Positions 1 to 10,120 are shown, counted from the first letter of the stretch. The stretch: 64,000 bases of DNA from Cristatella mucedo (GCA_009760855.2 WPIO01000076.1:1579501-1643500); one strand, 5' to 3'. A program made the numbers and translations. Notes: a model not told the origin generated them from the letters alone.

Positions 1-53
1 GTTTGCCGTCGTCCTCGCCAAGGCCGTTTCCTGCAGGATGGAGAGTGTAGACG
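1..53 (+). CDS. 3' end of a coding exon cut by the window edge
   Basis: The first 53 bases end in a strong splice donor (G then GTAAGT, GT at 54-55). Two frames are open: starting at base 2 the peptide runs FAVVLAKAV...ESVDG and the exon ends in phase 1; starting at base 1 it is arginine-rich. The first looks more protein-like. No family can be named from 17 residues, and the rest of the gene lies outside the window. An internal CTGCAG at 31-36 could instead be an acceptor of a tiny exon. Confidence 0.35.
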
Positions 54-533
54 GTAAGTTTCAGCCGCTTCAACGGCCTCATTTATTTAGTGGCAGAAGA
101 CACGCAGCGGCTGAATTCTGCCGCTAAATGCACGAGGCTTGATAAATAAATCGCTCGCTGTTGCAGTGGACACGAACGACTCGCCCGCTGCACTAGGCTG
201 TCTCACTCGATATGTTCAGATGCTTGATCGTAGTATTGCGTCTCATCAATTCAGCTAGAAAGGCCGTCGCTTCTGATCGCCCGAAATCGTTGCCAGAGAC
301 GTCCTGAAAAGCGTTCGAGCGCGAGCCGCCGCCGCCGTCGCCGCTCGCTCGCTACTCCTCCGGCTCGCCGGAGATATCGAATTTGAGAGGCGTCCGAAGC
401 GCGCGCGGCGCACGCACGCGCGGCGAAGTTCCGCTCGCTCCGGCGGCTCGCGCGCAGCCGTCCGGCGGCGGCTGCGCGCGAGCGATTTGTCGTGCGCGCA
501 CGCGTTTCCAATAGTTTCGAGCGCCGCTCTAAC
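54..533. other. CpG-rich gene-free stretch
   Basis: GC-rich, with many CG dinucleotides and short GCC/CGC runs. Open frames here are by-products of composition. If the LRR exon at 534-641 is real, this is its downstream (minus-strand) intron. Confidence 0.4.
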
Positions 534-641
534 CAGCTCGGCGACGGTTCGATTAGAGATGAGGGCGGCGCACAGCTGTTTCCCGCCTTCGCCTCCCAAA
601 GAGTTATAGCTCAGATCGAGGCGCTTAACGCAAGTGTTGCT
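534..641 (-). CDS. Leucine-rich-repeat exon (RNI/LRRC34-74/NLR type)
   Basis: Read on the minus strand, a pyrimidine-rich acceptor (ATCTTTTCAG) precedes 641 and a donor GTTAGA follows 534. The exon is 108 nt, phase 0 at both ends, and encodes 36 residues. The core VKRLDLSYNSLGGEGGKQL followed by CAALISN is the ribonuclease-inhibitor-like LRR pattern: LxxLDLSxNxLGxxGxxxLxxAL. Such repeats form the curved scaffold of NLR-type receptors and of LRRC34/LRRC74-like proteins. One repeat cannot tell these apart. No partner exon was recognised; upstream exons should lie to the right and downstream ones to the left. Confidence 0.6.
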
Positions 642-1611
642 CTGAAAAGATAGCATTTTGAAATGCATCAGCATCGAGAGGAAGTCGGACGGCGCCAGTG
701 TGAATGAGTGAGTCTCGCGCGGGACTCACGCTGAGGTGCGGGCATCCGGGTCAGGGCTCTCCTTAAGCATTACAGCGTCGCCACTTTGGCTGCGGATACC
801 AGCCGGCGCGGCTTGTTCATACGCGCCAGTAAGTGCGACCTTGCACGCTGCCAAAGCGTTTCAGCACATATCTGAATGCGATGAATGTCTAAGTGAATTT
901 ATGTATACCGGGCTTCTATATATACATTCATAAATATATAAATATATATGTATGTATATACATATATTTATGCATATGTGCACACACACACACTAATATA
1001 TATATATATATGTATATGTGCAGGTATCCTAATCCTGAACTAAACTATGCTAAAAATGAGTGTGTTAATATTACTCGGAGAGCTCTTTACAGCGCAGTGA
1101 TACACGACTACACGATTTAGCAGCTCCTCCGCATAGTGCCCTAAGAAAAGGTGGCCCAATGACTTTTTCTCGCCCCAAAGAGAGAGAGAGAAAAAGAATT
1201 GTAGTTGAGTGAGAGTGAGTAGGATAGTCGACGAACTGTACATGAAGAGAGAGGGAGAGAGAGAGAGAGAGAGAATAGTCACGGGAGGCGATCTGAAGGG
1301 TAAACAGGAAGTTGAGACACGTTCAGTGAGCGAGCGGGTGTCGAGGAGAGCTGGAGTCGCTGGAGACGCGGCGGCAGTGCCTCTCTCTTGCGCGCTCCCA
1401 GTGCATCGCCTCCACTCACTGCAAGAGAGACGGCCAGCGGATGAGCGCCTGAGCAGCCCACGTGACGGTGCGCCAGTCCAAGGTCGCTATGTCGCAGCTC
1501 GTCACCGATGCGGCGCTGATCGCGGATGCCCGTTCGCTGACACGCTGAGCGATAGACGTCGGGGATAGACGTCCGCCGACCGGATGTGTCCGCTCCCAGC
1601 GTCGTAGAAAC
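642..1611. other. Gene-free stretch with AT/CA tract and GA-rich run
   Basis: Contains a CA/TA microsatellite at 917-1021, a GA run around 1180-1275 and moderately CpG-rich DNA after 1320. No exon with convincing splice borders or protein signature was seen. Confidence 0.4.
917..1021. repeat. AT/CA microsatellite
   Basis: Irregular TATA/TATG and CACACA units. The open frame across it is low-complexity tyrosine/isoleucine and not a gene. Confidence 0.9.
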
Positions 1612-1665
1612 TTGTGAAGTGCCTGAATAGAGATTAAGTTCTCTTTGGGTGCTTTATAAGTTAAT
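1612..1665 (+). repeat. SINE1 3' tail, 5'-truncated
   Basis: Matches the last 50 or so bases of the full SINE1 at 11868-12003: AAGTGCCTGAATAGAGATTA, then TTCTC and a complementary GGTGCTT. The tRNA-like head is missing. The TA tract directly after it probably expanded from its A/T-rich tail. Confidence 0.7.
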
Positions 1666-1676
1666 TATATATATAT

Positions 1677-1723
<47 letters not shown>

Positions 1724-1743
1724 TACGTGCGTGCGTGCGTGCA
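1664..1743. repeat. (TA)n with (CGTG)n microsatellite
   Basis: About 60 bases of alternating TA/TG, then three CGTG units. It adjoins a SINE1 tail. Confidence 0.9.
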
Positions 1744-2219
1744 TGGCTTCTGAACCAACTCTGCGAAAGCGCAGTTCAGACGGATGAGCGAGTGCAGAAC
1801 GAGGCTGCGGCGGCGGCGGCTCTTGCACCGCCCGCTCTCGCACCTTCGCGGCTTCCGTTCATGTCACAGCTCCTATCACTGGACTGAATCTTTGCTAATT
1901 AGCCTTTCACTTTGTATGGACTGAAAGTCTAGAACTCACTTCCGTCTTTTGTCGTTGCCTGCATTGACTTTGCATAGTCTACGTCTTTCCTGAAAGCCCA
2001 TCTCCGCTTTACTCAACTTCCCCGCTTATCAGCTTTCAGCTCCCCGAGACCTGATCTTTTTTCTCCGTGTGCTTATCTGTGCACGATTCAGTGCGCGATA
2101 CAAGTCAGGCGTCCTACCTAATAATCAGCTTCCCGAGTGCGCGTTTCTCGTGCACTCTTGCATGCTGGTCTAGGTACAATCCTTGTCTGCTTTTGCATGC
2201 TGGTCTAATGTAATGTAAT
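1744..2219. other. Gene-free stretch
   Basis: Mixed composition. No exon, repeat family member or RNA gene was recognised. The end (2205-2222) has short TAATG repeats, which may be the tail of the next LINE copy. Confidence 0.35.
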
Positions 2220-2480
2220 GTATCTCCGTCAGTAACTCCACAAAGTCATAAAGACCATGTGGGTGTTACGCAGGAGAGTTTTGTATAGCGCACTCACAGC
2301 CTAAGCGGCTTTCGGTACGCATTCGGTAGCCAACAGACTTCGTCTCACGCAACAAAGAGAAAGTGGGAAGCATAGCAGAGATAGGAGAGCAGTTGAGGTA
2401 GTGAGTAGCATAGAAGTAGCAGTTCAGGACCGCTGAAAAAGATGTGTCGGCAGTTGGAGAGTAGATGTCTAATCACGCTG
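2220..2480 (-). mobile_element. LINE A 3' end, 5'-truncated copy
   Basis: Nearly collinear with copies at 37241-37510 and 52131-52350, and with the reverse complement of 44880-45130, where the same DNA forms the end of an RT-derived reading frame. Landmarks on the plus strand: AACTCCACAAAG near the left, CTAAGCGGCTTTCGGTACGC in the middle, AAAGAGAAAGTGGGAAGCAT on the right. The element reads right to left; its 3' end is on the left, with a TAATG-rich tail. It has no intact coding capacity. Confidence 0.75.
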
Positions 2481-2836
2481 CCTTTAGTTACAGCTTCTCT
2501 TGACGCGAGTTACGAAGCACCTGAAGAAATATTCAGTTCTCTTAGAGCGGTGTGCAGATGACTTATTAATAGTTATTGTTGTTATTCATTCGAGGATGGT
2601 GCCCAAATTAAGTTGCATTTCAAGCCTAGAACGGTCAGATTTCCACCCCTGGCAAGAGGGCAGCCACGTGCTATTAATAAAGAGGCTTTTAGGGATAGCA
2701 GAATCGCTAAGGAACTTGTAAGTTCGCGTGGGCGATGTCTGCAAAAAATACTGGGAAATGGAAACACATAAGGCACTACGAATGTAACGGCTACGACTAG
2801 CTCCACCAAGCAAGAGTCGCTAGCCAGCCGCAAACC

Positions 2837-2871
2837 GTCACGTGGTGCTGACGCATTAAGCACCACGTGAC
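2837..2871. repeat. Snap-back hairpin, 13-bp stem
   Basis: Arm 2837-2849 is the perfect reverse complement of 2859-2871, with a 9-nt loop. Each arm contains CACGTG, so it also supplies two E-boxes. Confidence 0.85.
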
Positions 2872-4861
2872 AGGCTCGCAGCTGCGAGAGGCAGTGCCCT
2901 GAGCTCACACATCGCCGCCGCTGCCGCCGCCGAGAGAAACATTAATGAATCATTCGTTAAGCTGCGCCTTGACGGTCAGAGTTCAGTCGCTCGCGTTGCT
3001 AAGTGCGACCCCTGACCCTTGGCGAGCGCGCCTAGCGGAGGAGCGAGCGGCTAAAACGGCAGAGTCTCTGCATAGAGCCAGCTCTCACTTTCTGCTAAGC
3101 GGCGCTGCGCCCGTAGCAGGCTGCTCAACATGGTAGCCAGCGCGCGCTTGTTTTTATGTTAAATAAATTCGCTTTGTGATATCTCCTGCACTGCACTAAA
3201 ATAAACCCGTAGCTAAAAAGCTAGCTCTAAAACAACGCCTTTATTAAAAAAACGTAAAATATCAGCTGGTGATGGGTTGAAGCCATGCTGAGCAGCCTTC
3301 TACGGGCCCTGTGCCGACAGCAGAAAAAGCAGAGCTGGCTCCACGCATGAGCGACTCGCGCCAGTCGAACGCAGAGAACGACAGCCTCCGCTTGCGGGCG
3401 CATGCGCACGGCGGCTCGAGGCGGCCACAGAGAGCGGCGGCCGCTTATCGGACAGATGGGCTCGCTCGCTCGCTCGCGCGTCGCATCGCTCGACGACGAG
3501 CGAGCGACGCGACGCGAACGCGCCGCTTCCTTCGTCGTCTGAGTGCAAGGTTTCGTCCATGCGCACCCCCCCCCGGCCTGCGGCGGCGCCGCGCCTAACT
3601 GAGTTATCGGCCTCCACTGGGCTGGAGGGTCATCCTGACCACCGACTAGCCAATCGGGGTGCAGCTTAGCGTTAGCAGCAACACTAGCGAATCAGAGCGC
3701 AGCGTTTTGGTACCGCAGCCTAGGGAGAAGCAGACGAACGTCGGCCGGGGGGGGGGGCCGTGGCTCTTCCCCTCCCCCTCTGCTGGTTGCGCTGTCGAAT
3801 AAACTGGCGGTGTTGCTCGTCGGCTGGTGTGTGTGCGTGTGTGTGTTGTGCAGTGCGCGACGGCAACCAAACAACAAGGCTGAAAGAGCGACGAGCAACA
3901 GTCGACGAGTCGCAGGACCCGTTGTTCGCCGACGCCCTGAATTGCCGCGCGGCAGCGCTCGGCGGACGCTCAGCCAGCCCAGCTGCGCGCATGCCCGTCG
4001 TTTGACGGTAGCAACAGCGACAATAGGACGCAGCACTCGAAAAGAACGAAATCTCTCCCCGGGCACAGATTAGATGCGCCGCAAAGGAAGTGGCGGAAGC
4101 GGAAGCGGAAGCATCGGCTGCGGCGGCAAAGAACTAAAAGCGGTTGTGGGCCCTCGCAGCGACCGAACTGTGGCGTCGCTGCGCGTCCGCTCGTCGTGGC
4201 GCTAACCTCGCGGCCCGAGGAAAGCGCCGCCGCTCTATGCGAAGCGAAGCTACACCCGTCGAAGTGCCGCAGCGCGACCCGGAGCCAAAGTTTGCGGCGA
4301 AGAACGGGATTCGTACGGGAAAACGGCCTTTCGGCGTCTCTGGGGGCCAGTGATTTCGCGAGCGCGACGTGCGTCGGCCATTTGCGACGCGCGTTCGCCA
4401 CGAGAGCGCCATTTGCGGCGAAGTCGAAGGCGCCGCTGCTCACCGTCACGCGCTTCATCGCCGCCGCCACAGTCGCCACCCTCGCTACCGCCGTCGCCGG
4501 TCGCAGTGGCGACCAGCGACCAGCTCGCCATTTTCGCTCCGCCAGCCGAGCTTCGAGCGCGGTCTTCGGGCAGAAAGAAGTCGGTGAGAAGGCCGCCGCC
4601 GCCGCTGCCGCCGCCGCCGCTGCTGCCGACGATGCAGCTGCCGCGGTGCCCAGCTAATATTGCGGCCCTCGTGGCAGCCCTCTCGTCACTGGCGGCTTGG
4701 CGGGCGAGCGTCTTCGCTCGGCGCGTCGTCGGCGAGAGCGCAGCGCTTTGCCCGGAGCGCTGCGTCGCTTTGTATCTTTTACCCCCGCTCTCTGGAGACG
4801 CGCCGACGAGCGACCGGCCGAGCGAGCGTGCGGCGAAATGGGCGCCGCCAGCTCCGCCGAA

Positions 4862-4963
4862 TGAAATATTAATCGACGGGGGATTAGGCGGCGCGCGGCC
4901 GCCGCCGCCGGGTGAAATATTAATCGAAGGGGGATTAGACGGCGGCGCGCCGCCGCCGCTGAT
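4862..4963. repeat. Tandem 51-bp duplication with homeodomain-like sites
   Basis: Units 4862-4912 and 4913-4963 both begin TGAAATATTAATCGA, continue GGGGGATTAG and end in a GC-rich run. TAATC and GGATTA match the core recognised by K50 homeodomain proteins such as Otx and bicoid (TAATCC/GGATTA). The period is 17 codons, so one open frame shows a repeated EILI(D/E)GGL peptide; I consider that incidental. Confidence 0.7.
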
Positions 4964-5449
4964 TCGTGGAGCCGTGGCTGACGACCGCTACCGCCACCAG
5001 TCCAGCAATCGGGCCGCCTCGCGGCGAACCGTCCCAGCGGATTTCACGCACGGCTGACACTGCTGACGCGACGAGCTGCTGACGTGGCCGCCCGCGGCGG
5101 CTGGTCCGCAGCCGCCGCGTGAGGACCTAATAGCGGGCCACGGCGGCGCCCTGAAGAATTCATGAAGCGCCGAGAGGTCAGGCCGAGTGCCGGTGTCGGC
5201 CTGAGCTCTCAGCGGCTGCTGCGATTATCCGGCGCGCGCTCGCCGCCGTCGCCGCAGGCCATGATGCAATGGCCGCCGCCGTGGCCCCCGAGCCGCAGTG
5301 TACAACGACCACGCGCTGAGCGCACGCACAGCGAAACGACCGCTCACGCGAGGATCGAGGGCTCTTCCAAAGCCTGCAGCGGTCTTTGCGCGTTCGTCTT
5401 CGCGGTGGACTGCAATGTATCCGCTACCTGTAACTGCGCAAAACCACGA

Positions 5450-6235
5450 GGATTAATGATAATAATAATAATGCAATTGATAAAGCGCCCTCAGAGAACT
5501 CAATCTCTCTCTAGGCGCTTTACATTTGCTGCAAAGGAAATGCAATTGAATGGTGAGTAAAATCATTCTTGATAGACAAGCAAAATGAATAACATGGTTA
5601 GGGGTGACATGCACAGGGTCAGCATGCAAATGTGGTTAGTGGCAGCATGTACAGTGTCAGCACGCATAAGCACATCAAGGACGAATTACAGGGACCCACT
5701 AAACGCTGTTCTAAATAGGTGCTTGTAAATTCTTTTTAAATGTGGTCAGGTCAGGGGATGTTCTGACGCAGGTCGGAAGGGAGTTCCAGGCTTTGGGAGC
5801 ATACGAACTAAATGCACGGTCTCCAAAGGATTTGAGGTTTGTACGGGGTATTTGTAGACTGTTGGATTCCGAAAAGCGGGTGGTACGATGCTTGGCCTGA
5901 TGAGGGAGTATATCTGAGAGATAGTCTGGAGCCAAAGGATGAAGTGACCTAAAAGTGAGCGACAAAACCTTGAAGTCAATCCGTTGCTTGACTGGTAGCC
6001 AGTGCAGGTCGGCGAGAAAAAGGAGTAATGTGGCAACTGCGACGCTCACGACAGACAAGCCTAGCTGCGGAGTTTTGCACCAGCTGCAATCGCCTGATCG
6101 CACATGCCGGTAGGCCAGCGAGCAGTGAGTTGCAGAAGTCGAGACGGGATGTCATGAATGCATGGACCAAGTTAGTTGTGGTACCCTTATCTAAACAAGC
6201 CCGAATTTTAGCAATGTTATGAAGCTAAAAATTAA
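5450..6235 (-). mobile_element. LINE B copy (CR1/L2-type), 3' half
   Basis: The minus strand encodes the C-terminal part of a non-LTR retrotransposon ORF2: LADLHWLPVKQRIDFKVL, LAPDYLSDILP, then RTNLKSFGDRAF and APKAWNSLP (5711-6103). Upstream pieces DFCNSLLAGLP and LVQNSAARL lie in another frame (5976-6170), showing a frameshift. The 3' end is the hairpin tail with AAAGCGCC and GGGCGCTTT at about 5486-5525, followed by ATT repeats (5455-5472). It is the clearest LINE B copy here and the reference for the others. It is 5'-truncated and not active. Confidence 0.85.
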
Positions 6236-6465
6236 GCGATGAGTGCTGGAGAGTTTTCTATAGAGTACTATAAGCCTGAGCGGCCTTTGGTGTGCGTGTA
6301 GTAGCGAACGGTCAGCTCGGTCTCGTGCAACAAAGCAAAATGTGAGAAGCATGGCTGAGTCACGAGGTCACGAGACTAGAGTCGAGAAACTAAGTGGTGT
6401 AAAAGTAGCGGCTCATGATGGCTGGAAAGGATATGCCGCGCAGTCGGCAGCGGTAGCCTAAACTC
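6236..6465 (-). mobile_element. LINE A 3' end, degraded copy
   Basis: Shares with the 2220-2480 copy GAGAGTTTTCTATAGAG, CCTGAGCGGCCTTTGGT, CAACAAAGC...GAGAAGCATGGC and GTAGCGGCTCA...GGCTGGAAAGG in the same order. It abuts the LINE B copy on its left. Confidence 0.6.
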
Positions 6466-6479
6466 TCATTCCGTTCATT

Positions 6480-7074
6480 ACTTGGTTTAGTACGTTGGAA
6501 GCAGGACTCGCGCGTGCTGGCAGCGGGTCTGAAGATCGGCTCCATCACCAGATCAAAGAGGATCGGTAATAGTGGGACGCCCTGCCAAACGCACTGCCCT
6601 GCAGTCGTAGTAGCAACGCCACCAGCGTGTTGTCGCGAACTCCAAGCTCTAGGAGCGAGCCGGCATAGAGGCGCTCCACGAACCTGGCTCTTAGGCTGGA
6701 CCTGGTAATCGACGGCACCAATTTAGTAATAATGGATGCGACGACGTCGTTCTACAGCAGCGAGGATGCTCTGATTATGGTTGCCCGGGACAAGACCGAT
6801 AAATACGCAGCCATTGCCCGGTCTATCTTGACCGCTGGCTACTGGTTGGCAGTGGTGAGGCCCTTCGCGGTCGGGGCTCTCGGCAGCTGGTGGCCGAGCG
6901 ACGAAGCATGCCTGGCCGAACTCGGCATCCCACGCTCGGAAGGAAGAGCATTAAGGCAACACTGCGTCTCCGGCGCCATTACCGGCTCGGAAGTCGTGTG
7001 GTCCTTGCTCCTTAACTGGGAGGCCCGGGTCGCACCCGCGACCCCAACAGGGCAGAGCATGGCTGGCTAATGTA
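6480..7074 (+). pseudogene. C-terminal fragment of a non-LTR retrotransposon with a REL-type endonuclease
   Basis: An open frame from 6732 to 7070 encodes MDATTSFYSS...ARDKTDKYAAIA, then VVRPFAVGALGSWWPSDEA...RALRQHCVSGAI. Just upstream the same frame reads TNLALRLDLVIDG. This is the layout of the restriction-like endonuclease and C-terminal tail of R2/NeSL-type elements: R(P)DLV, a short strand, VxDxT, then a KxxKY helix and VGALGSW. The RT domain is missing and a stop interrupts the region near 6705. It looks less decayed than the L2-type relics. Family assignment rests on motif order only. Confidence 0.55.
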
Positions 7075-7111
7075 TAAATGCATGTAAAAAAATTCAATAA
7101 ATCTTTCTATA

Positions 7112-7131
7112 TACACACACACACACATATG

Positions 7132-7165
<34 letters not shown>

Positions 7166-7245
7166 CGCGCGCGCGCGGGCGCGCGTGTGTGTGCGTGTGT
7201 GTGTGTGTGCGCGCGCACGTGGGTGTGCACGTGGGGGTGTGTATA
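7112..7245. repeat. CA/TA/TG/CG microsatellite
   Basis: CACACA, then TATATA, then GTGT with a GCGCGC core. Low-complexity open frames on both strands are not genes. Confidence 0.95.
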
Positions 7246-8199
7246 AATCAGCACCGAGGGCGCCGACTGACTGCCTGAGACTGACTATTACTGCGAAACC
7301 TGCAGGACTATTCCTATTCCTATTAACAAAGCATCCGGGCGCAGGATTCCTACTTACTGAGCATCAGAGGATGTACGATATTTAACGAGCCGCATCGTTT
7401 GCAGTGCGACCGCGGTATTAGAAAGCGGCCACATTTAAGAGGCATCGTGGAGTATATTGAGTCAAAGTGTCATCCGACGAATTTCTAAACCGGTTTAAAT
7501 ACGCTGAAGCCCAGCGGCATCATTTTCCGTATACCTTTCTTGCTTGCTACTTCAAAGTCGTGCGTTTATATTAAAAAAAGCGGTGGAAGGAATGCTTTAT
7601 TAGTCCGGATTTGTTCCTTCGCCAGCACCTGATACCATTTAAGGCCGACGAAAAGAAATTGTCTCTACATCGAACTCGTCCTAATGAGCATATCGGCACA
7701 GCGAGGTCAAATTAGAACTTCTACGCCACTTGCATTAAGCGTACCGACTGAACGAGAATGCTCGAGAGTTCCGTTGGCAACTATCTAGCGGCCGCATCGA
7801 CAGCTGGCCAATCGGTGAGCTCTGCGCCGAGCGGTTGCCAAACTCTCCGTTATATCCGTCGCCTCTCGCCCGCCTCGCTGTGCGACTCTGGCGCGAGCCC
7901 GCGCGACGCGACGCGATAAACAGACGCCGGCGGAAGAGCACTCTTCCGGAAGACGGCATATCCCGTCGCCATCTCTCTAGCGCGAGTCGCGACATCCCAT
8001 TGGTTCTTGCGCATCGGCGCCAGCAGTCCGGTCGAGGGTGCGATCTACGACGCTGTCTGGGTTCCGCCGAGCCACGCCCATTCGGCTCGTCGCTGCTGCC
8101 CGTTCGCCCACTTCCGCCAACCAGCGGCCGCTTTGCTCACGCTGTGTCCAGGGCGCCAGGTCAGGTCGCCCGAGCGACGCCCGCGAAGCGGTCGGCGAC
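7246..8199. other. Gene-free stretch 3' of the second galaxin-like gene
   Basis: Composition rises from mixed to CpG-rich after about 7780. An 8-bp hairpin (CGGAAGAG/CTCTTCCG) sits near 7930. Nothing else was recognised. Confidence 0.35.
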
Positions 8200-8627
8200 T
8201 CAACGGCTGCCGCCGCGGCCGCCGCCGTTGGCGGGCCCGCTCTCGATCACCGGCGCATCGCCGTCGCGGCAGACGGCGTCGACACGGACGTCGTCAAGCG
8301 ACTTCGGCCTGCAGCGACCTGCACCGCCGCCATCGCCCGAGGAGGCTGGGCCGAAGGCCGTCACGACGACGCCACCGCGGCGGCACGTCTGATTCTGCTT
8401 GTTGTAAGCCATTTTGCAGCAGCAGGCCGTGACCTGCAGACCGTGGCTGACGGACAGCGTGTCGCCGTCGCAGCAGACGCTCGCTCGGATATCGTGCGAG
8501 CGATTGCCGCAGCACGACGTGTACACCGCTCCGTAGCAGTCCTGCACCACGTCCGAGCAGCAGATGCTGTACATGCGATTGTAGATTGCCGAGCCGCACA
8601 GCGTGCCCCTGTCTCCGCCGAAGCCAC
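8200..8627 (-). CDS. Galaxin-like secreted protein, last exon, degenerate repeats
   Basis: Minus-strand exon entered through an acceptor (GGATTGCAG, AG at 8629-8628) in phase 1 and closed by TGA at 8200-8202. The first half shows galaxin repeats: CGSAIYNRMYSICCSD, TSCCGNRSHDIRASVCCDGD, TACCCKMAYNKQNQTC. Galaxins are extracellular proteins made of roughly 30-residue units with paired cysteines; they are known from coral skeletal matrix and from other invertebrates. After that the periodicity continues (AVCRDGDAPVIESGPANG resembles xVCCDGDxxxxxxGPxxGCC) but paired cysteines are replaced by C-R, G-G or R-R. The upstream signal-peptide exon is not certain; a donor at 8846/8845 after a hydrophobic stretch has matching phase 1. 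It is a paralogue of 22179-23348 on the same strand. Confidence 0.65.
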
Positions 8628-9859
8628 CTGCAATCCAAAACAACGCCGCCGTCGACCAATCTGTGCCGGCGGCGGCGGCCAGCCGTGCGGCGCAAAGCCA
8701 CGCGCGGCACGGCCAGTTGCTGTCGCCGGAATCGTTAACGAGCAGATGACGCGAGGATGTGACGCTACTGCCTGGAAATGACGTCAGTGGCGGCGTGGAC
8801 CGCTCTGCGGCATCCCTCTTTATTTCTTTAAAAAAAGCCTTTTACCTATTGGCACGGCTACCAGCAAGCACGGAAAAATTTCGGAAATAAAACAATTCCG
8901 GAAAATGGCTCCGCTGTCTCGGTCACTCGACGACGGAGCGCCGACGCTCGAGCGGCGGTTCGGTAGCCGGCGGCCGGTCAAACATGTCCACGGAAGTGAG
9001 CCCTGCAGGCCGAGCCTGAGCGCTGCGAGTGCTGACGAAATCACGACGAAGCGCCAAAACCGGTTCTAGCAAAACTTGCGGCATCGCGAATCGGGAAGTG
9101 GAGAGCGCCGGCGAGCCTCGCTCCAGCGGCCGAACCGCGGCCGCTGGAGCGAGGCTCGCCGGCGCCTGTGCGAATCGCGGCGACAGCGAGGCAGAGCGCC
9201 GCCGCACGGAAGTTTGACCGAGCATAGCCGCCGTCGCCGCCGCCGCCGCCGCCTCGACCTCCCGAATCGAACGCTCGTAGCGGCGGAGCGCGCTGACGTC
9301 AAATGCGGGACGCAGGACGGCATCTCGCAGGCCATCTCATCATCCCGTCGTCATCCGTTCAGCTACCGAGATGAAAGCCAGCGCCGCTGTGCCTTTGCGT
9401 CTCGCACGCCGGCGGCATGACGAACGTCCGTCTACGATGCGATTACGGGAGCAAGCGAGCCGCGAGAGAGGCTTAGCAGCTTAGCGGAAACGCGCTCCAC
9501 TGCTGTTGGCAGTCAGTCGTGGCTCAGTCGAGAGAGCGGGCGTCGCATTTCGAATCGATTGCCGGAATAGATGAAGCGAGGCGACGGGGAACGCGAGGCC
9601 GCGGTCGGTCGGGCAGCCGGCAGACGAAGAGACGCGGCGTTGAGTGAAGTGCGCGCTCGCTTGGTGCTGGGGATAGCGCGATACGCGTAACTTCGCATTT
9701 CCTAACGAAGCCAGTGCGCAGCAGTGCTAGCGGAGAACTGAAGCCAAAGGTCAAAGGACTAGAACGTGACGAGGCGATCGAGCAGTGGAATCGCATCGAT
9801 CGCAATCGAATCGATCAAATTGAATCGTGAGCTAGCTTTACTGGTTTCTATCCAGCATA
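8628..9859. other. CpG-rich upstream region of the second galaxin-like gene
   Basis: CpG-dense with many GCC runs and the large hairpin at 9105-9165. A sequence AAAGGTCAAAGGA at about 9747 fits a DR1 nuclear-receptor half-site pair. No convincing exon other than the possible signal exon ending at 8846. Confidence 0.35.
9105..9165. repeat. Perfect 28-bp inverted repeat, 5-nt loop
   Basis: Arm 9105-9132 is the exact reverse complement of 9138-9165. The arms are GC-rich and the loop is AACCG. It is the longest perfect short-loop hairpin in the window and would extrude readily as a cruciform. Confidence 0.9.
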
Positions 9860-10120
9860 CTCCCAAGTGACTAACGACAAACGGGTAGTACGATGCTTGG
9901 TCTGGTAGGGGGAGTGAATCTAATAGATAGACTGGAGCCGAAGAATTAAGGTACCTACAAGTGTGCGACAGAACCTTGAAGTCGTTGCTTGACTGGGACA
10001 TTGAAATCAATGCATATGCTTTCCTCAAGTAGCGGCAGTTGCCGGTAACGAAAACTAAATTTGCTGCAGCGGCCAGATATAAATTCGTGGGAATATTTTC
10101 CTCCATAGCACTTTCAAGTG
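9860..10120 (-). mobile_element. LINE B fragment
   Basis: Collinear with 5875-6010: GGGTAGTACGATGCTTGGTC, AGATAGACTGGAGCCGAAG, then TGCGACAGAACCTTGAAGTC and TTGCTTGACTGG. The translated minus strand keeps pieces such as DFKVLSHT and APVYLLDSLP. Both ends are missing. Confidence 0.7.

Larger units (their letters stand above)
2481..5449. other. Gene-poor, CpG-rich block with possible promoter islands
   Basis: From about 3300 to 5340 CG dinucleotides are very dense, with GCC/CCG runs, C10 and G9 homopolymers near 3566 and 3748, and several GCCATTT motifs (around 4376, 4407 and 4526) that resemble YY1 sites. The long arginine/proline/alanine-rich open frames on both strands overlap each other and have no domain, so I treat them as composition artefacts. 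A CpG-island promoter for a transcript not otherwise visible is possible. Includes a hairpin at 2837-2871 and a tandem duplication at 4862-4963. Confidence 0.4.

Noticed and set aside
3970-5057. Long open frames on both strands in the CpG-rich block
   Set aside because: They overlap on opposite strands, are rich in Arg/Ala/Pro/Ser and show no domain; CpG-rich DNA is poor in stop codons.
8038-8781. Plus-strand alanine-rich open frame over the second galaxin-like exon
   Set aside because: Shadow of the minus-strand gene.
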